Assembly: GCA_001683735.1 (NCBI GenBank)
Contig: LUGG01000001.1
Coordinates: 682,001-746,000 of the forward strand
Reading direction: 5' to 3'
Origin: Grifola frondosa
Taxonomy: Eukaryota > Basidiomycota > Agaricomycetes > Polyporales > Grifolaceae
Length of the DNA: 64,000 nt
Shown here: positions 23,991-34,980 of the stretch, in pieces
Position numbering within the stretch: the first letter of the stretch is position 1
Layout: every line of letters begins with the position of its first letter
Made by a program: the position numbers and the translations under genes
The notes under the pieces: model-generated
Seen by the model: the letters and a program-made list of their open reading frames with translations, nothing else
Databases searched by the model: none
Told to the model about the DNA's origin: nothing

Positions 23991-26900
23991 TAGAAAGTAA
24001 GGATTGTGGTAAGGACACTAGAAAGGTGCGAATTTAAAGAAAGATGGTGGTGGTTCTGGAGAGAGATGGAATGGGGATATTGCGGAGGGGATAATTAATG
24101 ACAGCGAACTGATCGTCGCTGGGAGGGTGGAGAAAGTCGGAGAGGGGCTCTCGGGCGGTGACACCAGCGAGAGCAAGAGCAGCGGTGCGACAGCGAAGCG
24201 CGGCAGCAACGACACCCAGCGCAGCGCTCGCCCTTTTTATTATAAACTTTGGCTATAAGTAAACGCCAAAACGTGATAAACATTATCAACTCTTCACTTG
24301 CCTTTTCTGGACATTGCACCCTGGTCTTCTTTAATTTGGCGCGTCCTCGGCTCGAAGCTTCTGCCGTCCATAAATCCTTTGCAAGAGTCTCAACCTCCGT
24401 TTTCGTTCTGGGGTTCACTCACAGTCAACTTCACGTGCCTCTATCCCCCTCCACACGATCGTCGTCGAGACTTCTTTCATCTATCCTCGTCGCTATAATT
24501 GCAGATCGTTATAGACAACGACGATGCCCACGACTACGTGTCGTCCCCCACTACACAAATAAAAATAATGAGCACGGAACCGTATGGCCACCGTCAGCAG
24601 TGCACGTACCGTGTGCCGAGGAGTCCCTCATCGGGCCTTCTCATCGGGATATCACGCATGGACGATGGCTGCCTCTCCCAAATGCCAATGTCTAGCTCGC
24701 CATCATGTCTGCGGCACTATCTGCAATGATCTGCGGCGTGGACGAACGCACGTCCTTTTCGCACCTTTGCCAGACCCATGGGAATTGAACATGCAATCAA
24801 GTCCGGTTTATCCGCGCTCAGTCGCTCAGTCGGCCTACATAGTTGGCAATGGCATCGCAGTGAACGGAATAGGTGTGACATCGGCAGCGTACCTCCACAC
24901 CGGAGCATTGTTTGATATCGAAGCTCGACATCAAAATTCTTTCGATCCGAATAAGTCAATACTGGCCCCGAATTGTAGCGCCAGGTCTCTTTAAATGGTC
25001 AACGTTATACTCAACAATAACGCTTCTGCGAGCTCACCTCAATATCATGTCACCATCGCACGATGCGGGGGAAAACCACGAATATATCAAATATATCCTG
25101 AAGGCCTGACGTTCCAAAGCACCCATCCGATATGGACGCCAAAGGTTGGTGACCACGACGTCGCCAGAAAGAAGGACAGCTCGCGCTTGGTCAAAATAAT
25201 TCGACTCGCCTGTATAAAAGTCAGTAAATTTTGGTCGAGCGGTGTGCGCGCGACAAGTTGCATGGAGACCTTCGGATGGATCCAACATCGCACGATTTCT
25301 GAGATTCGATAGGCGAGGCGGCGAGGCCTGCCAAGAATACGCGACGCGTCTTGGCACGTGACCGTACGCGCTCCCCGGACGCGTCGTCCTTTCGCGTCTA
25401 CTTCTGTCTACTTAAGTACTGCCGCACAGGGTCCCTCGCTGTTTGGCCGCCCTCATCAGCCACGGTCGAACGACACCGTCATTATCTCTGCGCTCCAGAA
25501 GGTGGAATTCTCTGCTTCCGTGATCGTGTTTTGGTGAGGAATCAGCCTATGGGGACTAGGCGGACTGCCCTCCATTGGGTAGAGACTGTTTTCGCTAATT
25601 GACGCGAGGGGAATTTGTATATGAAGTACGTTCCTGTGTTGTCTATGCGGCGCTGTTTCTCCATTGCAGCTCAACGTTCGACCGGCATGACTCTCAACAT
25701 CGGCTTTAACTCATCTTTAAGTGCGGTCGGAAGAAGAATTTTCTTCTGTGGCGGCTCTGATTGTATTAAATATCTCCACGCTTGTCAAGTAAGCATCCAC
25801 ACACTCCTGCTTGCCGATTTTCCCAATATACTTATGAGAGTGTTCCCCTTCTGATGGCCGTTCGGTGACATTGAGAATATGCGCGGCCTACTTCCCATCC
25901 CCATCCGTCAGCCTTCTCGCGGCGTAGTGCTGATATTTCCTGCTCTGTGGTTCTTCGTCCACGCACGTATGGTCGTAACTCTTGGGTCTGAAGAATTATC
26001 CGCCCTCAACGGTCTTCTGCTCAAGAACACCGCAGGTCTAGCTCTTTTTCAAGACCCCATTATTGTCCCGACTTGCATGTACCTGCCTTGTCAGCTTTAT
26101 GGCATCTCTCGGGTCGCTCAGAGGGTTTTTCTCTGCTAGTGGTACTCTAAGACGATGATCTTCAGCTAATCAGCGTGTAGGCTGGTTATGCGTTCTTCAC
26201 TGAAAGCTTCCTCGATAGCGCAGGGCTGGTTTGGACGACGCATTATCGTAAAACAGCGTTCTAAGACCATTATCGCTGACAGTCCACGGTATTTTATCGC
26301 CGCTTCTGTTACGAGATACGAGCAAGTACGTATTTTCATTAGCTCCGCGTTGACATGCCTGTCTTCTAAAGTGTTTTCGTGGCGGGCACTGCTTGCCATG
26401 GACCATACAACAAGCCATGCTAACGATCTAACATTAGGTCCTGTCTAGCAGATCTGGGTGCGCGCTGTCAACCTTGGCTTGACTTCGCCTTTCCCTCTCC
26501 TGGTGTGCGGCACGAGCATCGACTGGCTATCCTTCTGGATGGAGAACTTGGAATTTAATTAGGCTGCTGATCTGTTTGCAAGCACCATCCCCTCCTCCGT
26601 GCACCTCAAGCCCGAATCAAACATATCATGTCATCCTACCCTAGGAAACCCTGAAGACGTCCCGCAGCCTCATTCACACGTGCTCTAACCCGGCAACATG
26701 GTCACAGTCCAGCACGGACAGTACGGATGACGAGAAGGGCCCTCATCATTGGGTCTTACATCAACTATGCTGTGAGTACCTTCAACACGCGCTTCCGCGT
26801 CTGCTGACGTGCACGCTAGAGCCGGCAGATCGTCGAGGTGCAGATAGGCATGCGATATAACCGCTTGACAGTGATCGGACCGCCACCGGCGATGATGTGA

Positions 26901-27656
26901 TCGATTATTGTTCACTTGTGGTTGAGCTAAGCATGGCGCTACCGAGGGGCTCTCGAATGTATCCGGTTCGCGGCCAGCATGTTCATACCCGGCAGATAGC
27001 AAGGGCACTTCGTACATTCGGTGAGTCGAACCAAGGCCCCACTGTTGTCGATAGATCAAAAATGGATTGCTGACAACACCACCAACACCAACGCATCCAA
27101 TTTGCTCAATAAACCTTGAATGACATTTCCGGCATATGTCTGTTTCTCAATCATCCACTATTTTTGAATCATAAGCTATCCACAGTCAGACTTGCGAGTT
27201 GTGGGACACATCGCGATGCCGGCAGTTGGCCTACCGGACTTTGAATTATCTTGATGTCAAGCCGTATGAGATTTAAAACATTTCGCGACGACTTTTGACT
27301 GACTTGGTATGCGTATAACAGGATCGGACATCAGAGGCTTGGGTGCGAACTGAGCTTCGTCACAGACTTCCGGATGTATTAGGCACAACCCTTTGCAGGA
27401 TTCTCTGATGCGGCCCTTTCTCGTCTGACCGCATTGATTATCCTTCAAGGATCTTTTCCCAGGTACGCACCATGACTCAAGGCGTACTTCTTTCTGATTG
27501 TGCACTGCGACGTCTAGGTCTTCGAGTCATGGCAAGTGTTCCGTGCGCTCGGCATGTTCACATACAGAAGCGAATGGACTGGTACGCATTATCGATGCTC
27601 TACCAGCCCTATAAAAGCCGCGCTCGTCCAGACGGCCAAACTCGTCCGCCCCCAAG
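23991..27656. other. 3.7-kb gene-poor stretch
   Basis: No convincing gene on either strand. A TATA-like TATTATAAAC near 24236-24245 probably serves the disordered-protein gene. Short exon-like hydrophobic segments appear around 25.7-26.5 kb (SSVAALIVLNISTLV near 25740; IWVRAVNLGLTSPFPLLVCG near 26455) but no consistent spliced frame joins them. It may be a decayed membrane-protein gene or a lineage-specific gene I cannot model. Confidence 0.45.
27610..27617 (+). promoter_or_regulatory. TATA box of the secreted-protein gene
   Basis: TATAAAAG lies 40 bp before the ATG at 27657, a strong consensus at a plausible distance. Confidence 0.7.
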
Positions 27657-28304
27657 ATGCCCTCTCTCACCGCTAGCTTTGTTTTCTGCCTCGCCCTCCT
27701 CACCACATGGCTTGGCCTCGTCGCTGCTACTCCTGCCAGCGCAAAGCGGCAGATCATCTACCCCGCGGCTGGGATCATCAACGCGCCTGTGGCAGGTACT
27801 GCGATTGCGCCGGGGGCGACGTTCCCCTTCTCGTACAGTGTGCGGAACGTCTGCGAGTCCGGCTACAGCGCGTTCACCGTCTGGCTGCTCCCTGCGCCGC
27901 CCACGAACGCGGACCTGGACGCGTCGGGGAACTTCGTTGCCGGCAGCTACCTGTACGACTTCGGCGAATACGTTGTCGCGAACTTCGGTGCGCCTTCTGA
28001 AATTTCAGTGCCGTCGTGCGAATGGACGGATATTGAGTCGTGGTGTAGGGCTTCCCCGATGCAGCCGACCCCTCCTCCGAGTTTCACGATGCCCGACTTT
28101 TCTACTTCAGAGTTCGACTCTGTCATATATATCAATACGACGATGTATCTCGCCGTGGTCGAATCGTATCTTTATTGTCCGGTAGGAGTACCGCCTTCCC
28201 AATGATCGTTGTATTTGACTGACAGTGATCGCTAGGGTGGAATATATCAAGAATTCGGCTATACTAGCAATGCTATCGTCTACAACGCTACGTCCAGCAC
28301 GTGA
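27657..28304 (+). CDS. Small secreted protein
   Basis: Exons 27657-28181 and 28236-28304 give about 197 residues. The N-terminus is a clear signal peptide (LTASFVFCLALLTTWLGLVA, then ATPASAKR, with a possible KR processing site). The mature part begins QIIYPAAGIINAPVAGTAIA and contains YSVRNVCESGYSAFTVWLLP, PPPSFTMPDFST and EFGYTSNAIVYNATSST, with several Cys residues and an N-glycosylation-like NATS. It resembles other secreted beta-sheet proteins of wood-decay fungi that have no known activity. The segment PSEISVPSCEWTDIESWC may be a retained intron, although the frame is open through it. A consensus TATA box suggests strong expression. Confidence 0.65.
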
Positions 28305-28759
28305 AGTAGCGGCGGGTTTGGATTTTCAGCGCTGGAAATATTGTGGACGGACCACGCGGACTTGGAAATGGGTTTGTGGAAGTGATGTTTTCGTACTAGT
28401 TCGATTGCGGGATCGGATTCTTCGATGAAGCCAATCAGTTAACGCTGATCGTGTTGTGACGTCGTATCGGTTATGAATTGTATGTCCTTGAGTGTCCTGA
28501 TGTACCATCGAATTGTCCCTGCATTTCTCAATATTGGAAATGGATCCACGGATACAATAACACACATAAAATAAGATAGCATTCCAGAACATGTACCTCC
28601 AATGAAATTAGACATGCAAAGACATTGCAGGACTACCCGTTCTGGGCGTGCGGCAGAGTGGAAGAGAGCGTTAATATATACGTTCAGCCAATGCGTGATG
28701 AAGAGAACATGTAAACCAACAGAGTTCCGCAATGTGACCAGAAAGAACTGAGTTGAAAA
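28305..28759. other. Convergent spacer
   Basis: AT-richer 3' flanks of the secreted-protein and cullin-like genes. Nothing else was recognised. Confidence 0.5.
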
Positions 28760-29875
28760 TTATTTGGTAGTCCCCTCAATATCATCAGCGGGCAAAAACT
28801 TGTCAAGCTTTTTCCTAAGCGGATGATCCACCTTGATGCCAACCGTCCGCAACATGATAGCCAGCTCCCCCGCCAATCTCCGCCTCTCCTCCTCATCACC
28901 CCCCTTCGACTCGAGAAGCTCCTTCACCGCGCGCGCAAGACGTCCACGCGGCATGGGTGGTTTGTCGGCGTCCGCAGTCGGCGGTCTCCTCTTCTTGCCC
29001 TTGCCCTTGACCTTGGGCACCGCAAGCAGCGGGTCGACGACGTCAATGCGGAAACGGCGGTATGCCAGCGCAGCGAGCGGCACAACGCGGTCGGGGGGAC
29101 TCGCCGCCTCTGCATACCCCTCGATCTGCGCGACGCGCGCAGGCGAGTCGCCCTCTACGAACCCCCACTTCTTCAGCTCTTCCGTGCGGCGCTCGCGGAG
29201 GCGCTTCTGGACCTTGTCGCGCGTATCGTCCTCGCGGATCGTGCGCGCGACGGCGTCGAGGACGTCCGCGAGGCGCAGCCAACCACGGTCCTCGTCGATC
29301 GCGCGCTTGACATAATGGCGGTTCACGTAATTGAGAAGGCGGCTCACGGACTGTGCTCCGGCAGAGTAGCGGTTAAAGCAGGGGATGAGGTAATGGACGA
29401 GGTCCGCGTCGTCGTGCGGTGTGCCGAGGAAAATCTCACGTGCGACGTCCGCGTAGTAGCGGTCGAGCTGCTCGTACAGATCTGTGCCACTCGCCTTGGA
29501 CTTGTCAAAGGACTGCGAGAGGCGGGCGGGAAACCCGGGTAGCCCGACGCTAGCGGGTGTGGGCCCGTTAGAGGCCTCGGAATGGGCGGTGAAGTAATTG
29601 TACACGGCCGTGTGGATACCCATATGATAGCTGACGTCGATTGCGGGTGCCTTGGATGGGTTATTCGTGGAAGTGCGCAGGATGTGGTCGAGTGCGGGCT
29701 GGAGGTATCCCCATAGCGAATGGAGAGAGGCAGAAGGGTTTGCGCTGCCGGTGGAGGGATTGGGGAGCGGCGGAATGATGGGTTCTACTGGGGTCGTGAT
29801 GGACGTGGAAGAGGTCGTTGCGGTCGAGTCTGTCGACGAGCGGGAAGATGAATTTGGTTTTTTCTTGTCTGGCAT
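28760..29875 (-). CDS. Stand-alone cullin N-terminal-repeat protein
   Basis: A single-exon gene of 371 residues. After a Ser/Thr-rich leader comes SLWGYLQPALDHILR ... YHMGIHTAVYNYFTAHSE, which parallels the first cullin repeat (xxWxxLxxxIxxI ... MxLYTxVYNYC). DLYEQLDRYYADVAREIF and FNRYSAGAQSVSRLLNYVNR with HYVKRAIDEDRGWL match cullin repeats 1-2. The C-terminal part is basic (KGKGKKRR) and helical, and ends FLPADDIEGTTK. It has no cullin-homology domain, Rbx-binding region or neddylation Lys site, so it cannot act as a ligase scaffold. It could bind F-box/Skp1-type adaptors without catalysis. It is divergent from SWC5, with 147 bp between the ATGs. Confidence 0.75.
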   Translation of the reverse strand: MPDKKKPNSSSRSSTDSTATTSSTSITTPVEPIIPPLPNPSTGSANPSASLHSLWGYLQPALDHILRTSTNNPSKAPAIDVSYHMGIHTAVYNYFTAHSEASNGPTPASVGLPGFPARLSQSFDKSKASGTDLYEQLDRYYADVAREIFLGTPHDDADLVHYLIPCFNRYSAGAQSVSRLLNYVNRHYVKRAIDEDRGWLRLADVLDAVARTIREDDTRDKVQKRLRERRTEELKKWGFVEGDSPARVAQIEGYAEAASPPDRVVPLAALAYRRFRIDVVDPLLAVPKVKGKGKKRRPPTADADKPPMPRGRLARAVKELLESKGGDEEERRRLAGELAIMLRTVGIKVDHPLRKKLDKFLPADDIEGTTK

Positions 29876-30022
29876 GGCAGAAAGAAAAAGCTCTGAAGAG
29901 AGCGGTAGCAGCGACGGCGTCCCGCGGATGTAAAAGGGTCAGTCAAACTTCCCGATTGGGCGACGCGTCAAACGCTCTTGTTTCGTACAAAGAAAGACAA
30001 ATACACCCTCTCTCTTTCTGTC
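29876..30022. promoter_or_regulatory. Bidirectional promoter (cullin-like / SWC5)
   Basis: Only 147 bp separate the two divergent ATGs, so both core promoters lie here. No TATA is obvious, and a CT-rich run precedes the SWC5 start. Confidence 0.6.
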
Positions 30023-30914
30023 ATGCCGCCTTCCACACACTCTGATTCAGACGACGACCAGGATTACGTTCCACCTCCAGATGCAGGTCAGTGCATTGAC
30101 GAGCCCCACTGCAATTTTCACTGAATTCACCAAAGGTTCTGACGACTCCGATTCGGAGAAACCGGTGTCAAAGCGCGCACGCACGAGCCCCTCTCCCCCA
30201 CCAGAAGCAGACAGAAAGTGCGTACATCCTGCTGAACACCGTTTTCACCATCTGACTTGCCCAGATAAGAACCCGCGACGAGCTATGGGCAGAATTCCAG
30301 GCGTCCGTAGCAGCCGCGCCACAGCGGCCACGCTCTGATTCCGAGACGAGGATGGTGAAGATCGAGAAGCGCTATCGATTTGCGGGCGAGGACATAACGT
30401 GAGTATCTACATACTCGTTCTTCATGTAATGTTGGTGGTGTTGAAGTTGCGCAGAGAAGTGAAGGAGGTGCCCGCCGACTCGCAAGAGGCGAAACAATGG
30501 CCACTGTGGAATCCTCCTGATGAAGGCAGCGCGTCCCAGCCTCCCGCTCCCGCTTCTGCTTCCTCAAACGCAGACGCACCAGTAGCGGGAACTTCATCCC
30601 CGTCCACTTCCGCGTCTGCCACTCCGGTGGCTGTGCCCGCAAAGCCACCTGCACGGCGAGTTGGTCCGCGTAAGTCAAAGACAATACTCGCTCCGCTTCC
30701 CAAGAAGCAGTCCGCAAAGAAGCTCACCACGCTGGACAAGTCCGCGATGGACTGGCGCGCCCATCTCGAGGCCGAGGCGCAGTCCGGCGTGAAGGATGAG
30801 CTCGAGGCCAACCGGCGCGGCGGCGGGTACCTCGAGAAGGTCGAGTTCCTCCAGCGCGTCGAAGCACGCAAAGAGGATATCCTTGACACCAACAAGGGCA
30901 AGCGCAGACGGTGA
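30023..30914 (+). CDS. swc5: SWR1-complex protein 5 (BCNT/CFDP1 family)
   Basis: Exons 30023-30086, 30136-30217, 30270-30398 and 30455-30914 give about 244 residues. The acidic N-terminus (SDSDDDQDYVPPPD, GSDDSDSEKP) is followed by KRAR and a helix TRDELWAEFQ. A Pro/Ala/Ser linker leads to the BCNT-C domain (TTLDKSAMDWRAHLEAEAQS, GVKDELEANRRGGGYLEKVE, FLQRVEARKEDI). The acidic head binds H2A.Z-H2B dimers and the BCNT-C domain is needed for histone exchange by the SWR1 complex, so this is a nuclear chromatin remodelling subunit. Domain order and length fit the family. Confidence 0.93.
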
Positions 30915-31101
30915 TCTGGAGCTGAGTCGGGAGGTATCTATATACATTTCCGGGGTAATCTACACTGTGAGTACGTGAGCTGGGTGTCGTCAACGTCGTA
31001 TCGTATCTGCGCTCCGGGGAGCGATTATAGTATGGTGTGTCGTAATAAATCAGTAAGATAGTAAAAGCATGCGCGAAAGCACGAGCGTAGATCAGCACCT
31101 C

Positions 31102-34100
31102 TTACACAACGCCGAGCACGACTGTCGCGCGCAGGCTCACCTCCTTCCCTGCGGCGCCCGCAGTCCTGTCCGCATCAACCTTCAGGTACTCCTCCATCTT
31201 TAGCGAGTCTGACTTCCACCCCCAGCTCTGGCTCACGGAGAACACGTCCGGCGCGCTCGAGAAGCGCGTAAGGCTCGCGCCTGTCACGCTCGCACACGCG
31301 ATCGTGAAGTACGCGCGCACCGCCGAGCGGGGGTCGCGATACGGCTGTGGCGGTGTCACCGGCGGTGCGGTCGCAGGGAGCGTGACGGCGGGCGGGGGCG
31401 TGGGGGCATGCAGGTTCGTCGCGGAGTGCGCGAAGCCCGAGCCAGACGAGGGCAGTGAGGTCGAGAGCGGCATGCCGGGTCCGGGACAGGCGTGGCGGGT
31501 GTCGACACGGACGTGACGCTGCGCCCGAGCGGCGAACATCGGCGCGCCCCATGTGCGTAGTGGAGCGGGGGCGGGCGGGGACTGGACACGGATGCGGATG
31601 TAGCACGCGGGCCGCGCTCGCGCTCGCGCTCTGTGCGGAGCAGCGCGGCGCTCGCTGGAGCGGACGAGGCGGGGATGGGGTCGACGGTGGACTGGCGGTG
31701 GAGGTACACGCCGAGCATGATGCCCTTCTTGCGCACGATCTGCACGTAGATGTTGTACAGGCTCCCCGCGTACCACACCGTGTGCGAGTGCAGGCGGCTC
31801 TTCTCCTTCAGCGCGTCCACGTCCCAGAACTCGACCGCGAAGCGGAACGGCGGGTGCGCGGTCCAGCGCCCCGCGCCCGCACTATCCGCGATCGCGGTGC
31901 CGGTGCGGCGCCCTTGCTGCAGCCCGAAGAAGTTTGCCTCGCACGTGTGCGTGTGTTTCTTCGATGCGCCGCCGTCGAACAGCTGGTCCATCGACGCGCC
32001 CTCGATACCTGTGCTGTCTCCGATGCGCAACGATGCGTCCGTTGGCACAGGATAATACGCACGTTCGCCCACGTCTGCGCCCGCGCCCGCCTGCAGCGCG
32101 CTCTTGATCTCTGCGGTGGTAATGCTGATCCCGAGCTCCTTGTCCGCGCTTGCCGGCGAATGTGGTGGCGACGCGGAGCCGGTGGGGCGCGCGGTGACTC
32201 TGTGGTATAGCACGGCGTGGTCCCAGTGCGCGGCCTGCAGCACCGCGAGCGGGACGAACGGCTTCCCGGTCGTGGGCGAAACGTCCTTCGCAATTGTCAT
32301 TAAGTCATCCAAGTGCTGCAGAATCGTAGCGCGCGAACACCCCGCACACAAAGAAGCACGCACCATATTCGCGTAATATATCCCTTCCGCAAATAATTTT
32401 TCGAGCTCGCGCTCTTCGTCTGGAAGCACGCCGCCCGCGCGACGCAGCTCCGCGACGCGCCTCGCCATCTCGTAGCGCTCTTTTTCCCCGCGCACGAACA
32501 GCGCGTCCGACGCGAGCAGTCCACGCACCCAGCGTGCGCTGAGCCCGCCGCTCTCCACACCACAGGTACAACCGGCACGCACTTCTCCTTCTCCTTCTGG
32601 TCCTCCGCCGCCCACTGCACATGCGCAGTGGCGGGCGGTGTCCACCCCGCCGCCATGCGCTCTTCGTATACGAGGATGTCCACACCCAGCGCGTCAGCCA
32701 GCACGCGGCCGCCTCGCCGACCTTGTCCGACACCCCGCCGTAAAAGTAGCTCGGCTCCACCCTCCGCGCCTCATCGTCCAAGTCTGGGGACGCGCATGCG
32801 TGTGCGGGGTCCTCCTTCTGGATCTCGAGCTCCCCTGGGGCATCCGCGGAGTGCATGGCAGTGTCCGTGTCAGCGGGAGCGGTCGTGGTTGTGATCATAC
32901 TTGCGTCGTCGTCCTTCACGAGCTCAGCGACGTCCTCAAGGCCGACCGCAGCCTCCGGCTCGTCCACGTCCGGCGCGCCGATCCCGCGTCCGATCGCGAA
33001 TTCGAGGTAGCGCACGGCGGTGTGCGGGCCCACCGTGCGCAGGATCTCCGTGAGCGCCTGCGAGGCGACGCTCGAGATGGAGAGGAAGACTGCTGTGGCG
33101 AGCAGCGAGAGCAGGAAGCGTGGCGTCGCTGGGTGCTGATCCGCAGGACATGGAGAGGCGGGCGCGGGGTAGGGGAAAGAAGACGTTAGTGGTTGTGTGG
33201 GTGTTGGCACGAGGGATGGGTCGAGATATAGTGTTGGGCCGCCGACGTATAGACGCGCGATGCAGATCCTACATGGGGTTAGTGGGGAAGGGGGAAAGAC
33301 GTGGAGTTACATACTCGAATGCTGGAATGGGCAGACATGGTTAGTGATGTCATATATTAAATGTAGTAGGGCAGAGCGAATCAGAAATGAAGAGCGTTGG
33401 CTTGCGAGGGATTAGTTCAGGGTAGCAGGCTTCCTTTCACAAGGTGGCCGGGAGGAGCCCGTGCCATGCGGCATCCTCTTGAAAAGCAACAATTATTTGT
33501 TCGAGTGCACGAGTGCAGCCCTCCTCTCCACTTGTCCGCCTTCCTGCAGACAAGGTGCGCTCCTCATCCATCACGGAGACGAGCACCTCTACACGCTCGC
33601 GCCGTGTGCAGATGGGTGGAATCTAAATTGGCAGTGGGTGAGAGACGTGAGCCTGTTTGGAGCTCATTCTCCCGACCCAGATCGTCGGTTTGCCATCAAA
33701 GTCGCCATCCGCGCAGAATGAGAACAGCACCGGGCAACGACGCGAACAAAGGTAAGCTCCGATTTTCGACGCTGCTCACAGTCCGACCGAGCATACCCGA
33801 ATGCTGGCAGACCGAGGACACTTTTTCGTTTTGCCTTTCGTGATGCCCGGCGTCCAGGCCGCCCTCGGTCTCGCCGATTACGCATCGGCGAACATGAATT
33901 TCCCTGTTACCTCCGGGAGCTCACAGACACCACAGGTCTGCCGACGTCGCGCCAGCGAGACATCCTCTGCGGACGCGTCGCCCGCCGCGCACGCAGAGAT
34001 AACGCTGCCCACGGATAGTAGCAAGCGCTGTCGGGACGATCGCGACTTGTTTGACGCGCTAAGAGTGGCGATCCGGTGCGCGCTCCGGCGTGCGCTCCGT

Positions 34101-34745
34101 GCGCTGCACATCGCGTCACTCGCAGACGGGGAAGCGCGGGTCGCACGACCCGTCGAGGCCTGCAACCCGCGCCCCACCGACCGGAAGCATGCAGACCGCT
34201 CCCCCGCCATCCTCGAGCCCGTATCCGGATCCCGGACCCACATCGGATGAGCCAGGCACGCCTTATCTGACCGCTGAGGAACCATCAGTAGGGACTGCTC
34301 ACCTGCTCTGGTTATGTTTGGGTCATCGAAGACGATATCGATGTACTCGGGGCCCAATCGGTGGCTGGTGAGCCTCGAGGAAGACTCGAGGAAGCCGGAG
34401 GTGAAGAGAGCTTGGAAGAAGCCCTGGGGGTGAGTGAGTGTGAGGATATATAGGAGAGGAGGCGGGGGTGCGCACGGCTTGGATAAGGACGACACGGTGG
34501 AGCTTGTAGACGGCGTTCCATGAGCCGCGGACGCGCAGGGCGACGTCGGCAGTCTTGCGGTGGAGAAAGGAGTCGTAGAGGTGAGACTGGAGGTCGGTTG
34601 GGGAGGGGCGCGAGGAGGAGGTTGAGGCGGGTGTTAGAGAGCCGGACATGGCATGTGTGCGGAGAGAGGGTAGAGAATGGACAGTGGGAATAGGTTGACG
34701 ATGTGGACCGGTATAAGGTGGATTAGAGTAAGAAGTATAAGCCAT
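31102..34745 (-). CDS. BTB/POZ-domain protein with a very long intron
   Basis: Start at 34745 (MAYTSYSNPPYTG). The BTB core is spread over exons: LYDSFLHRKTADVALRVRGS, WNAVYKLHRVVLIQ, then after a ~60-nt intron GFFQALFTSGFLESSSRLTS and YIDIVFDDPNITRA, ending at 34303. A 7-nt mini-exon (33321-33315) completes AFE and the next exon starts at 33268 (ICIARLYVGGPTLYLDPSLV). Helical DQHPATPRFLLSLLATAVFL and SVASQALTEILRTVGP follow. The C-terminal half includes GLSARWVRGLLASDALFVRG, GIYYANM, DDLMTIAKDVSPTTGKPFVP, FRFAVEFWDVDALKEKSRLH, YNIYVQIVRKKGIMLGVYLH, then AVRAYFTIACASVTGASLTR and VSLRATVVLGVV. I know of similar long BTB proteins in other basidiomycetes; a CUL3 adaptor role is inference. Around 32.55-32.7 kb a ~145-nt intron or a frameshift must be assumed. 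Confidence 0.7.
33322..34302 (-). other. Long intron of the BTB gene (~980 bp)
   Basis: GTGAGC donor at 34302 and CCAG acceptor before the mini-exon at 33321. Typical introns in this window are 45-75 nt. The intron is GC-rich and has plus-strand open frames (33397-33843, 33801-34250) without recognisable motifs. It also holds a near-copy of the mini-exon with its splice sites at 33803-33797. Confidence 0.65.
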
Positions 34746-34892
34746 GTGCACAGCTGTGTTTATATCAACTCGATGAGCTCGCGGCTGCTCGCGGAACGTA
34801 AGCCAAGACAAGTGAGCGTGTTTTTGGCGACACGCTCCATCTCGCGCTCGCTGTAGCCCGGCTCATAGGCGCCCGTCCCCCACACCGTCATC

Positions 34893-34940
34893 ATCGACCT
34901 CCACATCGACCTCCACAGCGACCTCCACAGCGACCTCCAC
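34893..34940. repeat. 12-bp tandem repeat, four units
   Basis: ATCGACCTCCAC twice, then AGCGACCTCCAC twice, directly adjacent. It lies in the 235-bp gap between the divergent BTB and Trs31 start codons, 41 bp before the Trs31 ATG. Confidence 0.9.
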
Positions 34941-34980
34941 AACTGCCCCTAGCGTCCACAACGCTCACTCATACCGCGCG

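Noticed and set aside
24018..24215. Minus-strand open frame resembling a signal peptide
   Set aside because: Lies in the probable 5' leader of the disordered gene, does not splice into it in frame, and is low-complexity.
26685..27059. 124-residue minus-strand open frame and short plus-strand segment RRALIIGSYINYA
   Set aside because: Neither extends into a consistent gene model.
28823..29542. 239-residue plus-strand open frame
   Set aside because: Antisense shadow of the cullin-like single exon.
31455..32210. 251-residue plus-strand open frame
   Set aside because: Antisense to conserved BTB-gene exons; composition typical of a shadow.
32550..32710. Frameshift in the BTB gene
   Set aside because: A single intron from the GTG after LTRW to GGAG before SGGLSARW restores the frame, so a lesion is not required, although coding-like LGVDILVYEERMAAGW in between keeps it open.
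33397..34250. Two plus-strand open frames as possible nested genes in the long BTB intron
   Set aside because: No recognisable motif, start context or splice logic; kept only as a remark in the intron entry.
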